From Autumnicola lenta (GTDB lineage Bacteria > Bacteroidota > Bacteroidia > Flavobacteriales > Flavobacteriaceae), in assembly GCF_031846515.1 (NCBI RefSeq), contig NZ_JAVRHO010000010.1, positions 79,065 to 143,064 of the forward strand: DNA of 64,000 nt, written 5' to 3'. This document shows, piece by piece, positions 8,269-17,250 of this stretch. A program made the translations under genes and the position numbers. The notes beneath the pieces were generated by a model. It saw only the letters and a program-made list of their open reading frames with translations, was not told the DNA's origin and made no database searches. Within the stretch, counting starts at the first letter, position 1. Every line of letters starts with the position of its first letter.

Positions 8269-8555
8269 ATCGTAGATATTATTAATAAGCAGGCGGCAGT
8301 TAAGACCAGATCATAAAACAAAACAACAGCAAAAAGCCTTCTGCTTCTAAGGCCAAGATTATAATAGAAAACTAGTTTTTCATTTGCAGGAGGCAAAAGC
8401 CGTATCCAAAGGAACACTATGCTGGTAATAAAAATTTTAAACAAGATGATTACATAAGGCGTTATTGCTACGTAAACCATGAAAAAATTGAGCAGGAGTG
8501 AAGTAACAATATAACTTTTATAAAATATAAAACCAGATTTAAGAGTCTTTCGCAT
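8265..8555 (-). CDS. Small membrane protein coupled to the ABC ATPase
   Basis: A 96-residue protein with about three hydrophobic segments (around SYIVTSLLLNFFMVYVAI, YVIILFKIFITSIVFLWI and FAVVLFYDLVLTAACLLIIS). It is not recognised. The start is taken at the ATG at 8553-8555; the frame extends nine codons upstream to a TTG (8582). The ATGA overlap with the downstream ATPase suggests a two-component ABC system whose membrane part is unusually small, or an accessory to a permease encoded elsewhere. Divergent from prfA. Confidence 0.6.
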   Translation of the reverse strand: MRKTLKSGFIFYKSYIVTSLLLNFFMVYVAITPYVIILFKIFITSIVFLWIRLLPPANEKLVFYYNLGLRSRRLFAVVLFYDLVLTAACLLIISTI

Positions 8556-8668
8556 TACCGGTAAATATGCTTGAAAATACAATTTTTAATCCAAAGATCA
8601 TGTTTTGTCCTTAATCTGGAAAAATTTAGATGCTTTCTTTTCCGTCATACAATTCCATGATTTTATCG

Positions 8669-8676
8669 TAAATTTG
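8669..8676 (+). promoter_or_regulatory. Probable prfA promoter, -7 element TAAATTTG
   Basis: TAAATTTG matches TAnnTTTG and lies 25 bases before the prfA start. No clear -33 element was seen. Confidence 0.5.
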
Positions 8677-8701
8677 CTAATTCAAAAATCAGAAGGGTTA
8701 T

Positions 8702-9778
8702 ATGATTGAGAAGCTTAACATAGTAAAGCAGCGATTTGATGAAGTAAATGATTTGATCATTCAGCCGGATGTAATTGCCGATCAGAAGCGATATATTGAA
8801 TTAAATAAAGAGTATAAGGACCTAAGAGCATTAATGGATGTGCGCGAAGTTTACATGGAACTAACGCAAAATATCCAGGAATCTGAAGAAATCATTGCCG
8901 ACGGGAGTGATCCTGAAATGACTGAAATGGCAAAACTTCAGATGGAAGAGGCTAAGGAACAACTTCCCCAACTGGAAGAAAAGATCAGGATGATGCTCGT
9001 CCCAAAAGATCCTGAAGACGCTAAAAACGTGGTAATGGAAATACGGGCCGGTACAGGAGGTGACGAAGCAAGTATTTTTGCGGGTGACCTTTACCGCATG
9101 TATACCAAGTATGTAGAAAGTAGAGGCTGGAAGCACAATATTGTTGATTTTAGTGAGGGTACCAGTGGAGGTTTTAAAGAAATGATTTTTGAAGTTTCCG
9201 GAGAAGATGTCTACGGAACTTTAAAATTTGAAGCTGGAGTCCACCGTGTGCAGCGTGTTCCGCAAACTGAGACTCAGGGTCGCGTACATACCTCTGCAGC
9301 TACTGTTATGGTATTACCTGAAGCTGAAGAATTTGATGTGGAAATTGATCCAAAGGAAGTTCGGGTAGATTATTTCTGCTCTTCGGGGCCAGGTGGACAG
9401 TCTGTAAACACCACTTATTCTGCGGTTCGCTTAACCCACGAACCAACCGGACTTGTAGCGCAATGCCAGGATCAAAAGTCCCAGCATAAAAATAAGGAGA
9501 AAGCATTTAGAGTATTGCGTTCCCGACTTTATGAAATGGAGCTTGCGAAGAAAATGGAAGCAGATGCAGCCAAGAGAAATTCAATGGTTTCCAGTGGTGA
9601 CCGTAGTGCAAAAATCCGAACTTATAATTACTCCCAGGGACGGGTTACAGACCATAGAATCAATTTAACTTTATATGATCTTTCTAATATAATTAATGGT
9701 GATATTCAGAAGATCCTTGATGAACTTCAGTTGGTAGAGAATACCGAAAAACTCAAGGAGAATTCAGATGTTTTTTAG
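8702..9778 (+). CDS. prfA: Peptide chain release factor 1
   Basis: A 358-residue class I release factor for UAA and UAG. The GGQ motif that triggers peptidyl-tRNA hydrolysis is at 231-233 (GPGGQSVNTT). The codon-recognition tripeptide of the PxT type is PQT (187-189, in VPQTETQGRVHTSAATV), which identifies RF1 rather than RF2. Length and architecture are normal (E. coli 360). It has its own promoter. No prmC follows. Confidence 0.97.
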   Translation: MIEKLNIVKQRFDEVNDLIIQPDVIADQKRYIELNKEYKDLRALMDVREVYMELTQNIQESEEIIADGSDPEMTEMAKLQMEEAKEQLPQLEEKIRMMLVPKDPEDAKNVVMEIRAGTGGDEASIFAGDLYRMYTKYVESRGWKHNIVDFSEGTSGGFKEMIFEVSGEDVYGTLKFEAGVHRVQRVPQTETQGRVHTSAATVMVLPEAEEFDVEIDPKEVRVDYFCSSGPGGQSVNTTYSAVRLTHEPTGLVAQCQDQKSQHKNKEKAFRVLRSRLYEMELAKKMEADAAKRNSMVSSGDRSAKIRTYNYSQGRVTDHRINLTLYDLSNIINGDIQKILDELQLVENTEKLKENSDVF

Positions 9779-9781
9779 TCA

Positions 9782-9802
9782 GTGAAGGGTGAAGGGTGAA
9801 GA
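9782..9802. repeat. Heptanucleotide repeat, three units of GTGAAGR
   Basis: GTGAAGG, GTGAAGG and GTGAAGA in tandem, directly after the prfA stop. It is one of several 7-bp-period tracts in the window. Confidence 0.8.
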
Positions 9803-9927
9803 AAAAGAGGAAAGAAAAAAGAAAAATCTAAGAGGATAAAGTGAGATTTATTATAAATTAAACTTAATACACGATCATCACAACGGAACTTTAAACTTTT
9901 CAAACCTTAAACTTTAAACAAACTTCT

Positions 9928-10746
9928 ATGTCAATTCAAGAGCTGATAAATCAAATCCATAAGAAAAAGTCTTTTTTGTGTATCGGCTTAGATGTAGACT
10001 TGGAAAAAATTCCTTCTTACCTACTATCAGAAGAAGATCCTATTTTTGCTTTTAATAAAGCGATTATTGATGCCACCCAGCAATTTGCTGTGGCATACAA
10101 ACCAAATACTGCTTTTTATGAAGCCTGCGGAATAGAAGGCTGGAAAGCCCTGCAGAAAACAGTCGATTATCTACACGACAATTATCCCGAAATCTATACC
10201 ATAGCAGATGCCAAGCGTGGAGATATTGGCAATACTTCCAGAATGTACGCCAAAACTTTTCTGCTGGATATGGGGTTCGATTCTGTTACCGTGGCGCCTT
10301 ATATGGGTAAAGATTCGGTAGAGCCTTTTTTAGAATTTCAGAACAGGCATACGATCTTACTGGCATTAACGTCTAATGAAGGTGCTTTTGATTTTCAGAC
10401 CAAAAAGATTGATGATCTTGAACTTTACAAACAGGTTTTAAAAACTTCCAGAACCTGGAAAAATTCAGAAAATCTTATGTACGTGGTTGGTGCAACAAAA
10501 GCCGAATATTTCCAGGAGATAAGAAAAATTGTTCCTGATAGTTTCTTGTTGGTTCCCGGAGTAGGTGCACAGGGTGGGAAGCTGGAAGAAGTGTGTAAAT
10601 ATGGAATGAATAAAAATATAGGTCTTTTGGTTAATTCTTCTCGAAAGATAATCTACGCTTCAGATTCTTCCAATTTTGCTGAAGTTGCCGGTGCCAAGGC
10701 AGAAGTTCTTCAGAAACAAATGGAAGAGGAGCTAAAGCAACTTTAA
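9928..10746 (+). CDS. pyrF: Orotidine 5'-phosphate decarboxylase
   Basis: A 272-residue enzyme that decarboxylates OMP to UMP, the last step of pyrimidine synthesis. The catalytic Asp-x-Lys is seen in IADAKRGDIGNTS (Asp94, Lys96), with phosphate-loop sequence LLVPGVGAQGGK near the C-terminus. Length and motifs fit the longer type 2 PyrF family. The next gene starts 6 bases later, so the two form an operon. Confidence 0.93.
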   Translation: MSIQELINQIHKKKSFLCIGLDVDLEKIPSYLLSEEDPIFAFNKAIIDATQQFAVAYKPNTAFYEACGIEGWKALQKTVDYLHDNYPEIYTIADAKRGDIGNTSRMYAKTFLLDMGFDSVTVAPYMGKDSVEPFLEFQNRHTILLALTSNEGAFDFQTKKIDDLELYKQVLKTSRTWKNSENLMYVVGATKAEYFQEIRKIVPDSFLLVPGVGAQGGKLEEVCKYGMNKNIGLLVNSSRKIIYASDSSNFAEVAGAKAEVLQKQMEEELKQL

Positions 10747-10752
10747 TCCGCT

Positions 10753-11541
10753 ATGGAATTTACAGATCAACTCCAACGGAAGATCAAAATTCCTGAAAAT
10801 CCAAAACGTGTTATCTCCTTAGTACCAAGTCAAACCGAGTTATTAATTGATCTTGGATTGGAGGATCGTATTTCAGGTATTACTAAATTCTGTGTTCATC
10901 CTGTTGGTTTGCGGAAGAGGAAACCAATTGTTGGAGGGACAAAATCTGTTCATTTGGAGAGGATAAAAGCGCTGCAACCAGATCTTATTCTTTGCAATAA
11001 AGAGGAAAACACGGAAAAAATGGTACTGGAACTCGAAAAAATAGCTCCCGTCCATGTTTCATTTATTGTAACCCTGGAGGGTGCTTTTGATTTAATGCAA
11101 CAGTACGGAGAAATTTTTAAAAAGGAATTGCTGGTTGAAAAAATGATTTCAGCAGTTCGAAATAAGAAAAAAGAAGTTGAGCATAAAGTTGAAGGAAAGA
11201 GAATAAAAAAAGTCGCTTACTTCATTTGGAAAGATCCGTTAATGGTAGCTGGAAATAATACATTCATAAACGAATTGTTGGAGCTTAACGGATTCAAAAA
11301 TGAATTTTCCGGCAGGTATCCCGAAACTAATTTTAAGGAGTTACAAAATCTCGATTTGGATCTTATTCTTCTTTCTTCAGAACCTTATCTTTTTAGGGAC
11401 AAACATAAAGAATTATTTAAAGACATAGAAGCAGAAGTACTGCTGGTAGATGGAGAATTCTTTAGTTGGTATGGCAGCCGACTTATAAAGGCAATGGATT
11501 ATTTTTTAACGCTTCAGGACCACGCGTCGATTTCACGGTAA
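10753..11541 (+). CDS. BtuF-like helical-backbone metal-receptor protein without signal peptide
   Basis: A 262-residue protein of the periplasmic-binding-protein class that carries cobalamin or iron complexes (TonB-ABC pathway): RVISLVPSQTELLIDLGL at the N-terminus, KIKALQPDLIL-type helix, VAGNNTFINELLELNGF and the LDLILLSSEPY strand. Unlike BtuF, it starts directly with MEFTDQLQRKIKI and has no signal peptide or lipobox, so it would stay in the cytoplasm. It is co-transcribed with pyrF. Cobalamin binding is plausible given icmF, meaB and an adenosyltransferase nearby, but the ligand is unknown. Its 3' end overlaps the convergent DUF6435 gene by 28 bases. Confidence 0.75.
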   Translation: MEFTDQLQRKIKIPENPKRVISLVPSQTELLIDLGLEDRISGITKFCVHPVGLRKRKPIVGGTKSVHLERIKALQPDLILCNKEENTEKMVLELEKIAPVHVSFIVTLEGAFDLMQQYGEIFKKELLVEKMISAVRNKKKEVEHKVEGKRIKKVAYFIWKDPLMVAGNNTFINELLELNGFKNEFSGRYPETNFKELQNLDLDLILLSSEPYLFRDKHKELFKDIEAEVLLVDGEFFSWYGSRLIKAMDYFLTLQDHASISR

Positions 11542-11702
11542 TTTAATCTACGCAATTCCCCTAAGATTTTTTTCGCCCGGGAATTGAGTTTATTGCTTTC
11601 TTCTTTGTCATAAAGTGCGGACTTGTATGCTTTATACATAAGCTCCTTATATTTTTCACAAAGCCGCTCCTCCCGATTCTTTTTTGTAAAAATTCTAAAC
11701 AT
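11514..11702 (-). CDS. DUF6435 (Lacal_2735) family small protein
   Basis: A 62-residue basic helical protein starting MFRIFTKKNREERLCEKYKELM and continuing with DKEESNKLNSRAKKILGELRRL. The pattern F..KK...EKL...Y..LM..A, followed by a second helix with ILGEL, is what I recall of the flavobacterial Lacal_2735 family. Function unknown. It overlaps the end of the convergent gene by 28 bases. Confidence 0.7.
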   Translation of the reverse strand: MFRIFTKKNREERLCEKYKELMYKAYKSALYDKEESNKLNSRAKKILGELRRLNYREIDAWS

Positions 11703-11833
11703 AATTCATTTTATTCACTTACAAAGTTAACCGGCAGCTGCCTTAAGATTTACTAACTTACAGTTAACATTGTGGTAAAAAGCGGAGGAATAATGTGAAT
11801 TCTGTTAATTATCACTAAAATAAGAAGCTGTGT

Positions 11834-12538
11834 CTAATCCTGTAAAGCAAAAACCTTTTGTAGTAAGGCTGTGGTTCTTGAAGCAGCCTGCTCCCTGATT
11901 TGTTTTTCTTCTACAGCAATCATTGTAAATACACCATTTAAAGCTTCCCGCGTAACATAATCCGGTAAGTCAGGATTTACTCTGGAGGTGAGTGGTAAGC
12001 TGTTATATCTTTGGATAAGATTACCCCAAACCTGGGTAGCACCTACTTTATCTAAAGAATTCTCAATGACGGGATTAAATTTAGAATATAATGCAGTTTC
12101 TGTTTTATTGTTCAAATATTGAGTGGCAGCATTATCATCACCTAAAAGTATATTCCGTGCATCTGTAAAAGTGATTTCCTGTACTGCATTTACAAAAATA
12201 GGTGTCGCTTCCTGAACTGCATCTTCTGCAGCCCGGTTAAGTACCTTTAAACCTTCATCTGCCAGTGATCCCAGTCCCACATCCCGTAAAGTCTGGTCTA
12301 CCTTCTGCAATTCCGGAGGTAATGTAATTCGTACAAGTTCATTTCTGAAGAAACCATCTTCCTGAGTCAGCTTGGTTACTTGTTTTTCTATTCCCATGTC
12401 CAAAGCCTGTCTAAGACCTGCGGCTATGTCATTATTGCTCACCCCGTATCCTCCTTGAGGTAGCTGGCTTGCAATATCCTGCAATTCTGCACAGGATGTG
12501 AAAATCAATAGTAGACATAGGGAATAATACTTTTTCAT
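11834..12538 (-). CDS. DUF4197 lipoprotein
   Basis: A 234-residue lipoprotein (signal with FTSCAEL, Cys16) of mostly alpha-helical sequence. It matches DUF4197 in length and in segments I recall: I.AGLRQALDMGIEKQV..L, FFRNELVRITLPPELQKV, ARNILLGDDNAATQYL, PDYVTREALNGVFTMIAVEEKQIR and a C-terminal LLQKVFALQD. DUF4197 proteins are envelope-associated and of unknown function. It stands alone on the minus strand. Confidence 0.85.
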   Translation of the reverse strand: MKKYYSLCLLLIFTSCAELQDIASQLPQGGYGVSNNDIAAGLRQALDMGIEKQVTKLTQEDGFFRNELVRITLPPELQKVDQTLRDVGLGSLADEGLKVLNRAAEDAVQEATPIFVNAVQEITFTDARNILLGDDNAATQYLNNKTETALYSKFNPVIENSLDKVGATQVWGNLIQRYNSLPLTSRVNPDLPDYVTREALNGVFTMIAVEEKQIREQAASRTTALLQKVFALQD

Positions 12539-12632
12539 AGTTTTCTTTTTTTCAAAGATAGGATAAAATAAAAGCTTTTTATGTTGAAAGGTTTTTCAGC
12601 AGGCAGCCTCCAAGAATAGAAGACTGACGAGA

Positions 12633-13484
12633 TTAAACAAAAATGATTGTTTTATTGTTGTAAACGAGTGTTTTTCGGGCTATGTGCAATTTTATCCCGC
12701 GGGCAAGGACGATTTTTTCCAGATCTCTTCCCTTTAAAATCAGGTCATTTATAGAGTGACTATGGGAAATACGTGAAATATCCTGTTCTATGATCGGTCC
12801 CGCATCCAGCTCTTCGGTAACATAGTGGCTTGTCGCACCAATAATTTTCACTCCGCGTTTATAAGCCATGTGATAAGGTTTTGCCCCTGCAAAGGCCGGT
12901 AAAAAGGAGTGGTGGATATTAATAATTCGGTTGGGAAAAGCTTTGATAAGATTGGGTGGTATTATTTGCATATAGCGCGCCAGTACAATAAGATCTATCT
13001 TTTCCTTCTGAAGTAATTCCAGGTGACGGGCTTCGGCTTTTTCTTTTTTACCTTTAAGAACGGGTACATGGTAAAACGGAATATCAAAACTTTCAGCAAT
13101 AGGTTTAAGGTTCTCGTGATTACTTATAATCATTGGAATAGTCACATCCAACTCGTTAGATTTATACCTCCCGAGAATATCATAAAGACAGTGATCATAC
13201 TTAGACACGAAAATTGCCATTTTTAGGGGTGCGCCTGCGGTGTACATCTGCCACGTCATCTGGTAACGATCTCCTATATTTTGCCTAAACACTTCTTTTA
13301 TAACCGAAATTTCCGCATTATTAGCAAATTCGCTCTCCAGTCGCATAAAAAAGATCTTGTTTTCAACATCTACATATTGATCGATATAGATTATATTACC
13401 TTTATGCTCATAAATAAAAGAAGTGACGCTGGCGATAATCCCTGAGGCATCAGGACAATGTATAAGAAGCGTAATTTTGCTCAT
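12633..13484 (-). CDS. purU: Formyltetrahydrofolate deformylase
   Basis: A 283-residue enzyme that hydrolyses 10-formyl-THF to formate and THF, balancing one-carbon units. It has an N-terminal ACT domain (about 1-85, ITLLIHCPDASGIIASVTSFIYEHKGN). The formyltransferase-fold hydrolase domain shows MAIFVSKYDHCLYDIL, IDLIVLARYMQIIP, the catalytic INIHHSFLPAFAGAKPY and GATSHYVTEELDAGPIIEQD. The frame is open further upstream, but the ATG at 13482-13484 gives the normal length and start. It is divergent from icmF. A small inverted repeat GCCTAA/TTAGGC (13500-13513) lies in its leader. Confidence 0.93.
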   Translation of the reverse strand: MSKITLLIHCPDASGIIASVTSFIYEHKGNIIYIDQYVDVENKIFFMRLESEFANNAEISVIKEVFRQNIGDRYQMTWQMYTAGAPLKMAIFVSKYDHCLYDILGRYKSNELDVTIPMIISNHENLKPIAESFDIPFYHVPVLKGKKEKAEARHLELLQKEKIDLIVLARYMQIIPPNLIKAFPNRIINIHHSFLPAFAGAKPYHMAYKRGVKIIGATSHYVTEELDAGPIIEQDISRISHSHSINDLILKGRDLEKIVLARGIKLHIARKTLVYNNKTIIFV

Positions 13485-13626
13485 AAATGCTGTTTTCAGG
13501 CCTAAAATTAGGCATTTTACAGGGTTTTGACTTCTTATGAATTTAGTATTATTGAATTCATAAAGAGGTGTAGTGAAAACTACAATTTTCGTAAATTGCA
13601 GCATCAAAAAATTGATATTACTGAAA

Positions 13627-16600
13627 ATGGAACAACAGAAACCGTATACTCCTGAGAATAAAATACGAATGGTCACAGCCGCTTCACTTTTTGACGGCCA
13701 CGATGCTGCAATTAATATTATGCGAAGGATCATCCAGTCCACCGGTGTGGAAGTAATCCACCTGGGTCATGACCGCAGTGTGGAAGAGGTGGTGAACTGT
13801 GCCATTCAGGAAGATGCACATGCTATTGCAATGACTTCCTACCAGGGCGGGCATAACGAGTATTTTAAATACATGCACGATCTTTTAAAGGAAAAAGGTG
13901 CTGGTCATATTAAAATCTTTGGCGGTGGCGGCGGAGTTATTCTCCCGGAAGAAATCAAAGAATTGATGGACTACGGAATTACCCGAATCTACGCTCCGGA
14001 TGACGGCCGGGAAATGGGGTTGCAGGGAATGATCAATGATATGGTGAAGCAGGTAGATAATTCAACGCCTGCGCTACCAAAAGAAGATGCTGTAGAAAAA
14101 TCACTGAAGGAGAAGAATGTAAACACCATTGCAAGGCTAATTTCTTTAGCTGAAAATAATCATGAAGAGTTTGAAAAGAGTTTTTCTGAAGTAAAAAAAT
14201 CCGGAAAAAACATTCCTGTTCTGGGAATTACCGGTACAGGAGGCTCCGGGAAATCAAGCCTTGTTGACGAACTGGTAAGGCGTTTTCTAGCTGATTTTCC
14301 TGAAAAAAATATCGGAATTGTTTCTGTAGATCCTTCCAAGAAAAAAACCGGCGGTGCATTGCTTGGAGATAGAATTAGAATGAATTCTATTAATAATCCG
14401 CGGGTTTATATGCGCTCTCTGGCCACAAGACAATCCAATCTCGCCTTGTCCAAACACGTTGCTGAAGCTGTAGAAGTTCTTAAGGTTGCTGAATATGATC
14501 TTATTATCCTGGAAACTTCAGGAATTGGGCAGTCAGATACAGAAATTCTGGATCATTCTGATGTTTCTTTATATGTAATGACTCCGGAATTTGGAGCCGC
14601 AACGCAGCTTGAAAAAATTGACATGCTGGATTTTGCAGATCTGGTTTCCATTAATAAATTTGATAAACGTGGCGCCCAGGATGCACTGCGGGACGTTAAA
14701 AAGCAATACCAGAGAAACCATGCGCTATGGCATGAAGATGCTGAAAAATTGCCAGTTTTCGGCACTATTGCTTCCCAGTTTAACGATCCCGGCATGAACA
14801 CGCTTTACAAGCATATCATGGACAAGATCGATGAGAAAACAGATTCAGAATTGAATTCTACTTTTGAGATCTCACGGGAAATGAGCGAGAAAATTTTTGT
14901 TATTCCGCCTAAACGTACCCGCTATTTATCCGAAATAGCCGAAAATAACCGCGGCTATGACGAAAAAGCCAAATCTCAGTCAGAAGTAGCACAAAAGCTC
15001 TACGGAATTTACAAAACCATAGAATCTGTCACCAGTGTAAAGCTTGGACTTACCAAATTTGGTCTGGATGAAGAAGCTTTGGAAGAAGCAACTTCAGAAG
15101 AAAACAGAGAATTTACAGGCTTGCTAAAAAAAGAGTTCGATCGGGTAAAGATGGATCTTGATCCTTATAACTGGGAGATCATTCTCGGCTGGGACGAAAA
15201 AGTAAATAAATACAGGCAGCCGGTTTATTCCTTCAAAGTACGGGATAAAGAAATCAAAATCGACACCCATTCCGAATCACTTTCCCATACGCAGGTTCCA
15301 AAAGTTGCACTTCCAAAGTATGAAGCCTGGGGGGATATTTTAAGATGGTGCCTTCAGGAAAATGTGCCGGGGGAATTTCCTTATACTGCCGGGCTTTATC
15401 CGTTTAAAAGACAGGGAGAAGATCCTACGAGGATGTTTGCCGGAGAAGGTGGGCCGGAGCGTACCAACAGGAGGTTTCATTATGTAAGTTTAGGTTTGCC
15501 GGCAAAACGGCTTTCCACGGCATTCGATTCCGTGACGCTTTATGGAAATGATCCCGATCATCGTCCTGATATTTACGGAAAAATAGGAAACGCCGGAGTT
15601 TCAATTTGCTGCCTTGATGATGCCAAAAAACTGTATTCCGGTTTTGATCTTGCAGATCCAATGACTTCTGTAAGTATGACGATTAATGGACCTGCTCCAA
15701 TGCTTCTCGGCTTTTTTATGAATGCGGCTATCGATCAGCAATGTGAAAAATACATCAAGACAAATGAGCTCGAAGATAAAGTTGAAGCAAAGCTGCAGGA
15801 GCTTTATAACGATAATGGAATTGACAGGCCATCATATAGAGGCGGCCTGCCTGAAGGAAATAACGGTCTGGGATTAATGCTTCTGGGTTTAACCGGAAAC
15901 CAGATTTTGGATTCTGAAGTTTATGAAGATATTCGTCAGAAAACACTGAGTTCTGTAAGAGGAACCGTTCAGGCAGATATTCTGAAGGAGGATCAGGCGC
16001 AGAATACCTGTATTTTTTCCACGGAATTTGCCTTAAGATTAATGGGCGATGTTCAGCAATACTTTATTGAAGAACAAGTGCGGAATTTTTATTCGGTTTC
16101 CATTTCAGGATATCATATTGCTGAAGCGGGGGCAAATCCTATTACACAACTTGCTTTTACTCTATCCAACGGATTTACGTATGTGGAATACTATTTAAGC
16201 CGCGGGATGGATATTAACAAATTTGGACCCAACCTGTCCTTCTTTTTCTCTAATGGAGTAGATCCTGAATATGCGGTTATTGGCCGTGTTGCCAGGAAAA
16301 TATGGTCCAAGGCATTAAAGCACAAATATGGTGCTAATCCACGAGCCCAAATGCTAAAGTATCACATTCAGACTTCCGGTCGTTCCCTGCATGCACAGGA
16401 AATAGATTTTAATGATATCAGGACAACCTTGCAGGCGTTGTATGCTATTTACGACAATTGTAATTCCCTGCACACGAATGCGTACGATGAGGCCATTACC
16501 ACGCCTACAGAGGCTTCAGTAAGAAGGGCGATGGCAATTCAGCTTATCATCAATAAAGAACTTGGATTAACCAAGAATGAAAATCCAATCCAGGGTTCGT

Positions 16601-17058
16601 TTATTATCGAGGAACTTACAGATCTTGTTGAAGAAGCAGTCTTGTTGGAATTCGACAGGATTACCGAAAGGGGAGGTGTTCTGGGAGCGATGGAAACTAT
16701 GTATCAACGCGGGAAAATTCAGGAGGAAAGTCTTTATTACGAAACTTTAAAGCACAACGGGGATTTTCCAATTATTGGTGTGAATACCTTTTTAAGTTCT
16801 ACAGGATCACCAACGGTTACTCCGGGGGAAGTCATAAGGGCGACAGAAGAAGAAAAACAACATCAGATAAAAACACTCACAACCCTTCATAAGGCCAAAG
16901 GCAGCAAGGCAGATGATGCACTGGATAAATTAAAGGATGCTGCTGTTAACAATGAAAATTTATTCCAACTTTTAATGGAAGCCACAAAAGTTTGTTCTCT
17001 TGGCCAAATTACCACTGCTTTATTTGAAGTTGGGGGGCAGTATAGAAGAAATATGTAA
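13627..17058 (+). CDS. icmF: Fused isobutyryl-CoA mutase (IcmF-type adenosylcobalamin mutase)
   Basis: A 1143-residue fusion. The N-terminal B12-binding domain (about 12-140) has the DxH motif FDGHDAA (His25 as lower ligand) and a GGGGG segment. A MeaB-like GTPase chaperone domain follows (about 190-500), with P-loop GTGGSGKS (about 203-210). The large TIM-barrel mutase domain (about 560-1143) shows GEDPTRMFAGEGGPERTNRRF, TSVSMTINGPAP, SISGYHIAEAGA and SGRSLHAQEIDFND. This three-part layout is diagnostic of IcmF, which interconverts isobutyryl- and n-butyryl-CoA. At the position of the substrate Arg in methylmalonyl-CoA mutase there is Gln792 (AQNTCIF), against a methylmalonyl substrate. The ATG at 13627 is preferred over one at 13573. 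Confidence 0.92.
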   Translation: MEQQKPYTPENKIRMVTAASLFDGHDAAINIMRRIIQSTGVEVIHLGHDRSVEEVVNCAIQEDAHAIAMTSYQGGHNEYFKYMHDLLKEKGAGHIKIFGGGGGVILPEEIKELMDYGITRIYAPDDGREMGLQGMINDMVKQVDNSTPALPKEDAVEKSLKEKNVNTIARLISLAENNHEEFEKSFSEVKKSGKNIPVLGITGTGGSGKSSLVDELVRRFLADFPEKNIGIVSVDPSKKKTGGALLGDRIRMNSINNPRVYMRSLATRQSNLALSKHVAEAVEVLKVAEYDLIILETSGIGQSDTEILDHSDVSLYVMTPEFGAATQLEKIDMLDFADLVSINKFDKRGAQDALRDVKKQYQRNHALWHEDAEKLPVFGTIASQFNDPGMNTLYKHIMDKIDEKTDSELNSTFEISREMSEKIFVIPPKRTRYLSEIAENNRGYDEKAKSQSEVAQKLYGIYKTIESVTSVKLGLTKFGLDEEALEEATSEENREFTGLLKKEFDRVKMDLDPYNWEIILGWDEKVNKYRQPVYSFKVRDKEIKIDTHSESLSHTQVPKVALPKYEAWGDILRWCLQENVPGEFPYTAGLYPFKRQGEDPTRMFAGEGGPERTNRRFHYVSLGLPAKRLSTAFDSVTLYGNDPDHRPDIYGKIGNAGVSICCLDDAKKLYSGFDLADPMTSVSMTINGPAPMLLGFFMNAAIDQQCEKYIKTNELEDKVEAKLQELYNDNGIDRPSYRGGLPEGNNGLGLMLLGLTGNQILDSEVYEDIRQKTLSSVRGTVQADILKEDQAQNTCIFSTEFALRLMGDVQQYFIEEQVRNFYSVSISGYHIAEAGANPITQLAFTLSNGFTYVEYYLSRGMDINKFGPNLSFFFSNGVDPEYAVIGRVARKIWSKALKHKYGANPRAQMLKYHIQTSGRSLHAQEIDFNDIRTTLQALYAIYDNCNSLHTNAYDEAITTPTEASVRRAMAIQLIINKELGLTKNENPIQGSFIIEELTDLVEEAVLLEFDRITERGGVLGAMETMYQRGKIQEESLYYETLKHNGDFPIIGVNTFLSSTGSPTVTPGEVIRATEEEKQHQIKTLTTLHKAKGSKADDALDKLKDAAVNNENLFQLLMEATKVCSLGQITTALFEVGGQYRRNM

Positions 17059-17070
17059 ATATAAATGTAG

Positions 17071-17100
17071 TCTCCCCTGGAAAAAGGGGGAGATTTCTTG
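17071..17100 (+). terminator. Terminator of icmF
   Basis: The 7-bp stem TCTCCCC/GGGGAGA (17071-17077 and 17087-17093) is followed by TTTCTTGG, 12 bases after the icmF stop. It resembles the CCCCTCCTT hairpins dispersed in the window. Confidence 0.65.
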
Positions 17101-17250
17101 GTTGGCGTGCATATTTTTTATCACTGTTTCCTGGCTGCAAAAACCTCTAAACTTTAGCTGTTTATTGCTTTAAAATTCAAACTTTCAAACTACTTTTGCA
17201 GACTTTAAAATTCGATCACTTTAGATCCTATTGAAAAGGTAGAAATAACT

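Noticed and set aside
13205..13225. A match to the dispersed core inside purU
   Set aside because: It encodes MAIFVS, a segment conserved in PurU proteins, so chance codon use explains the match.
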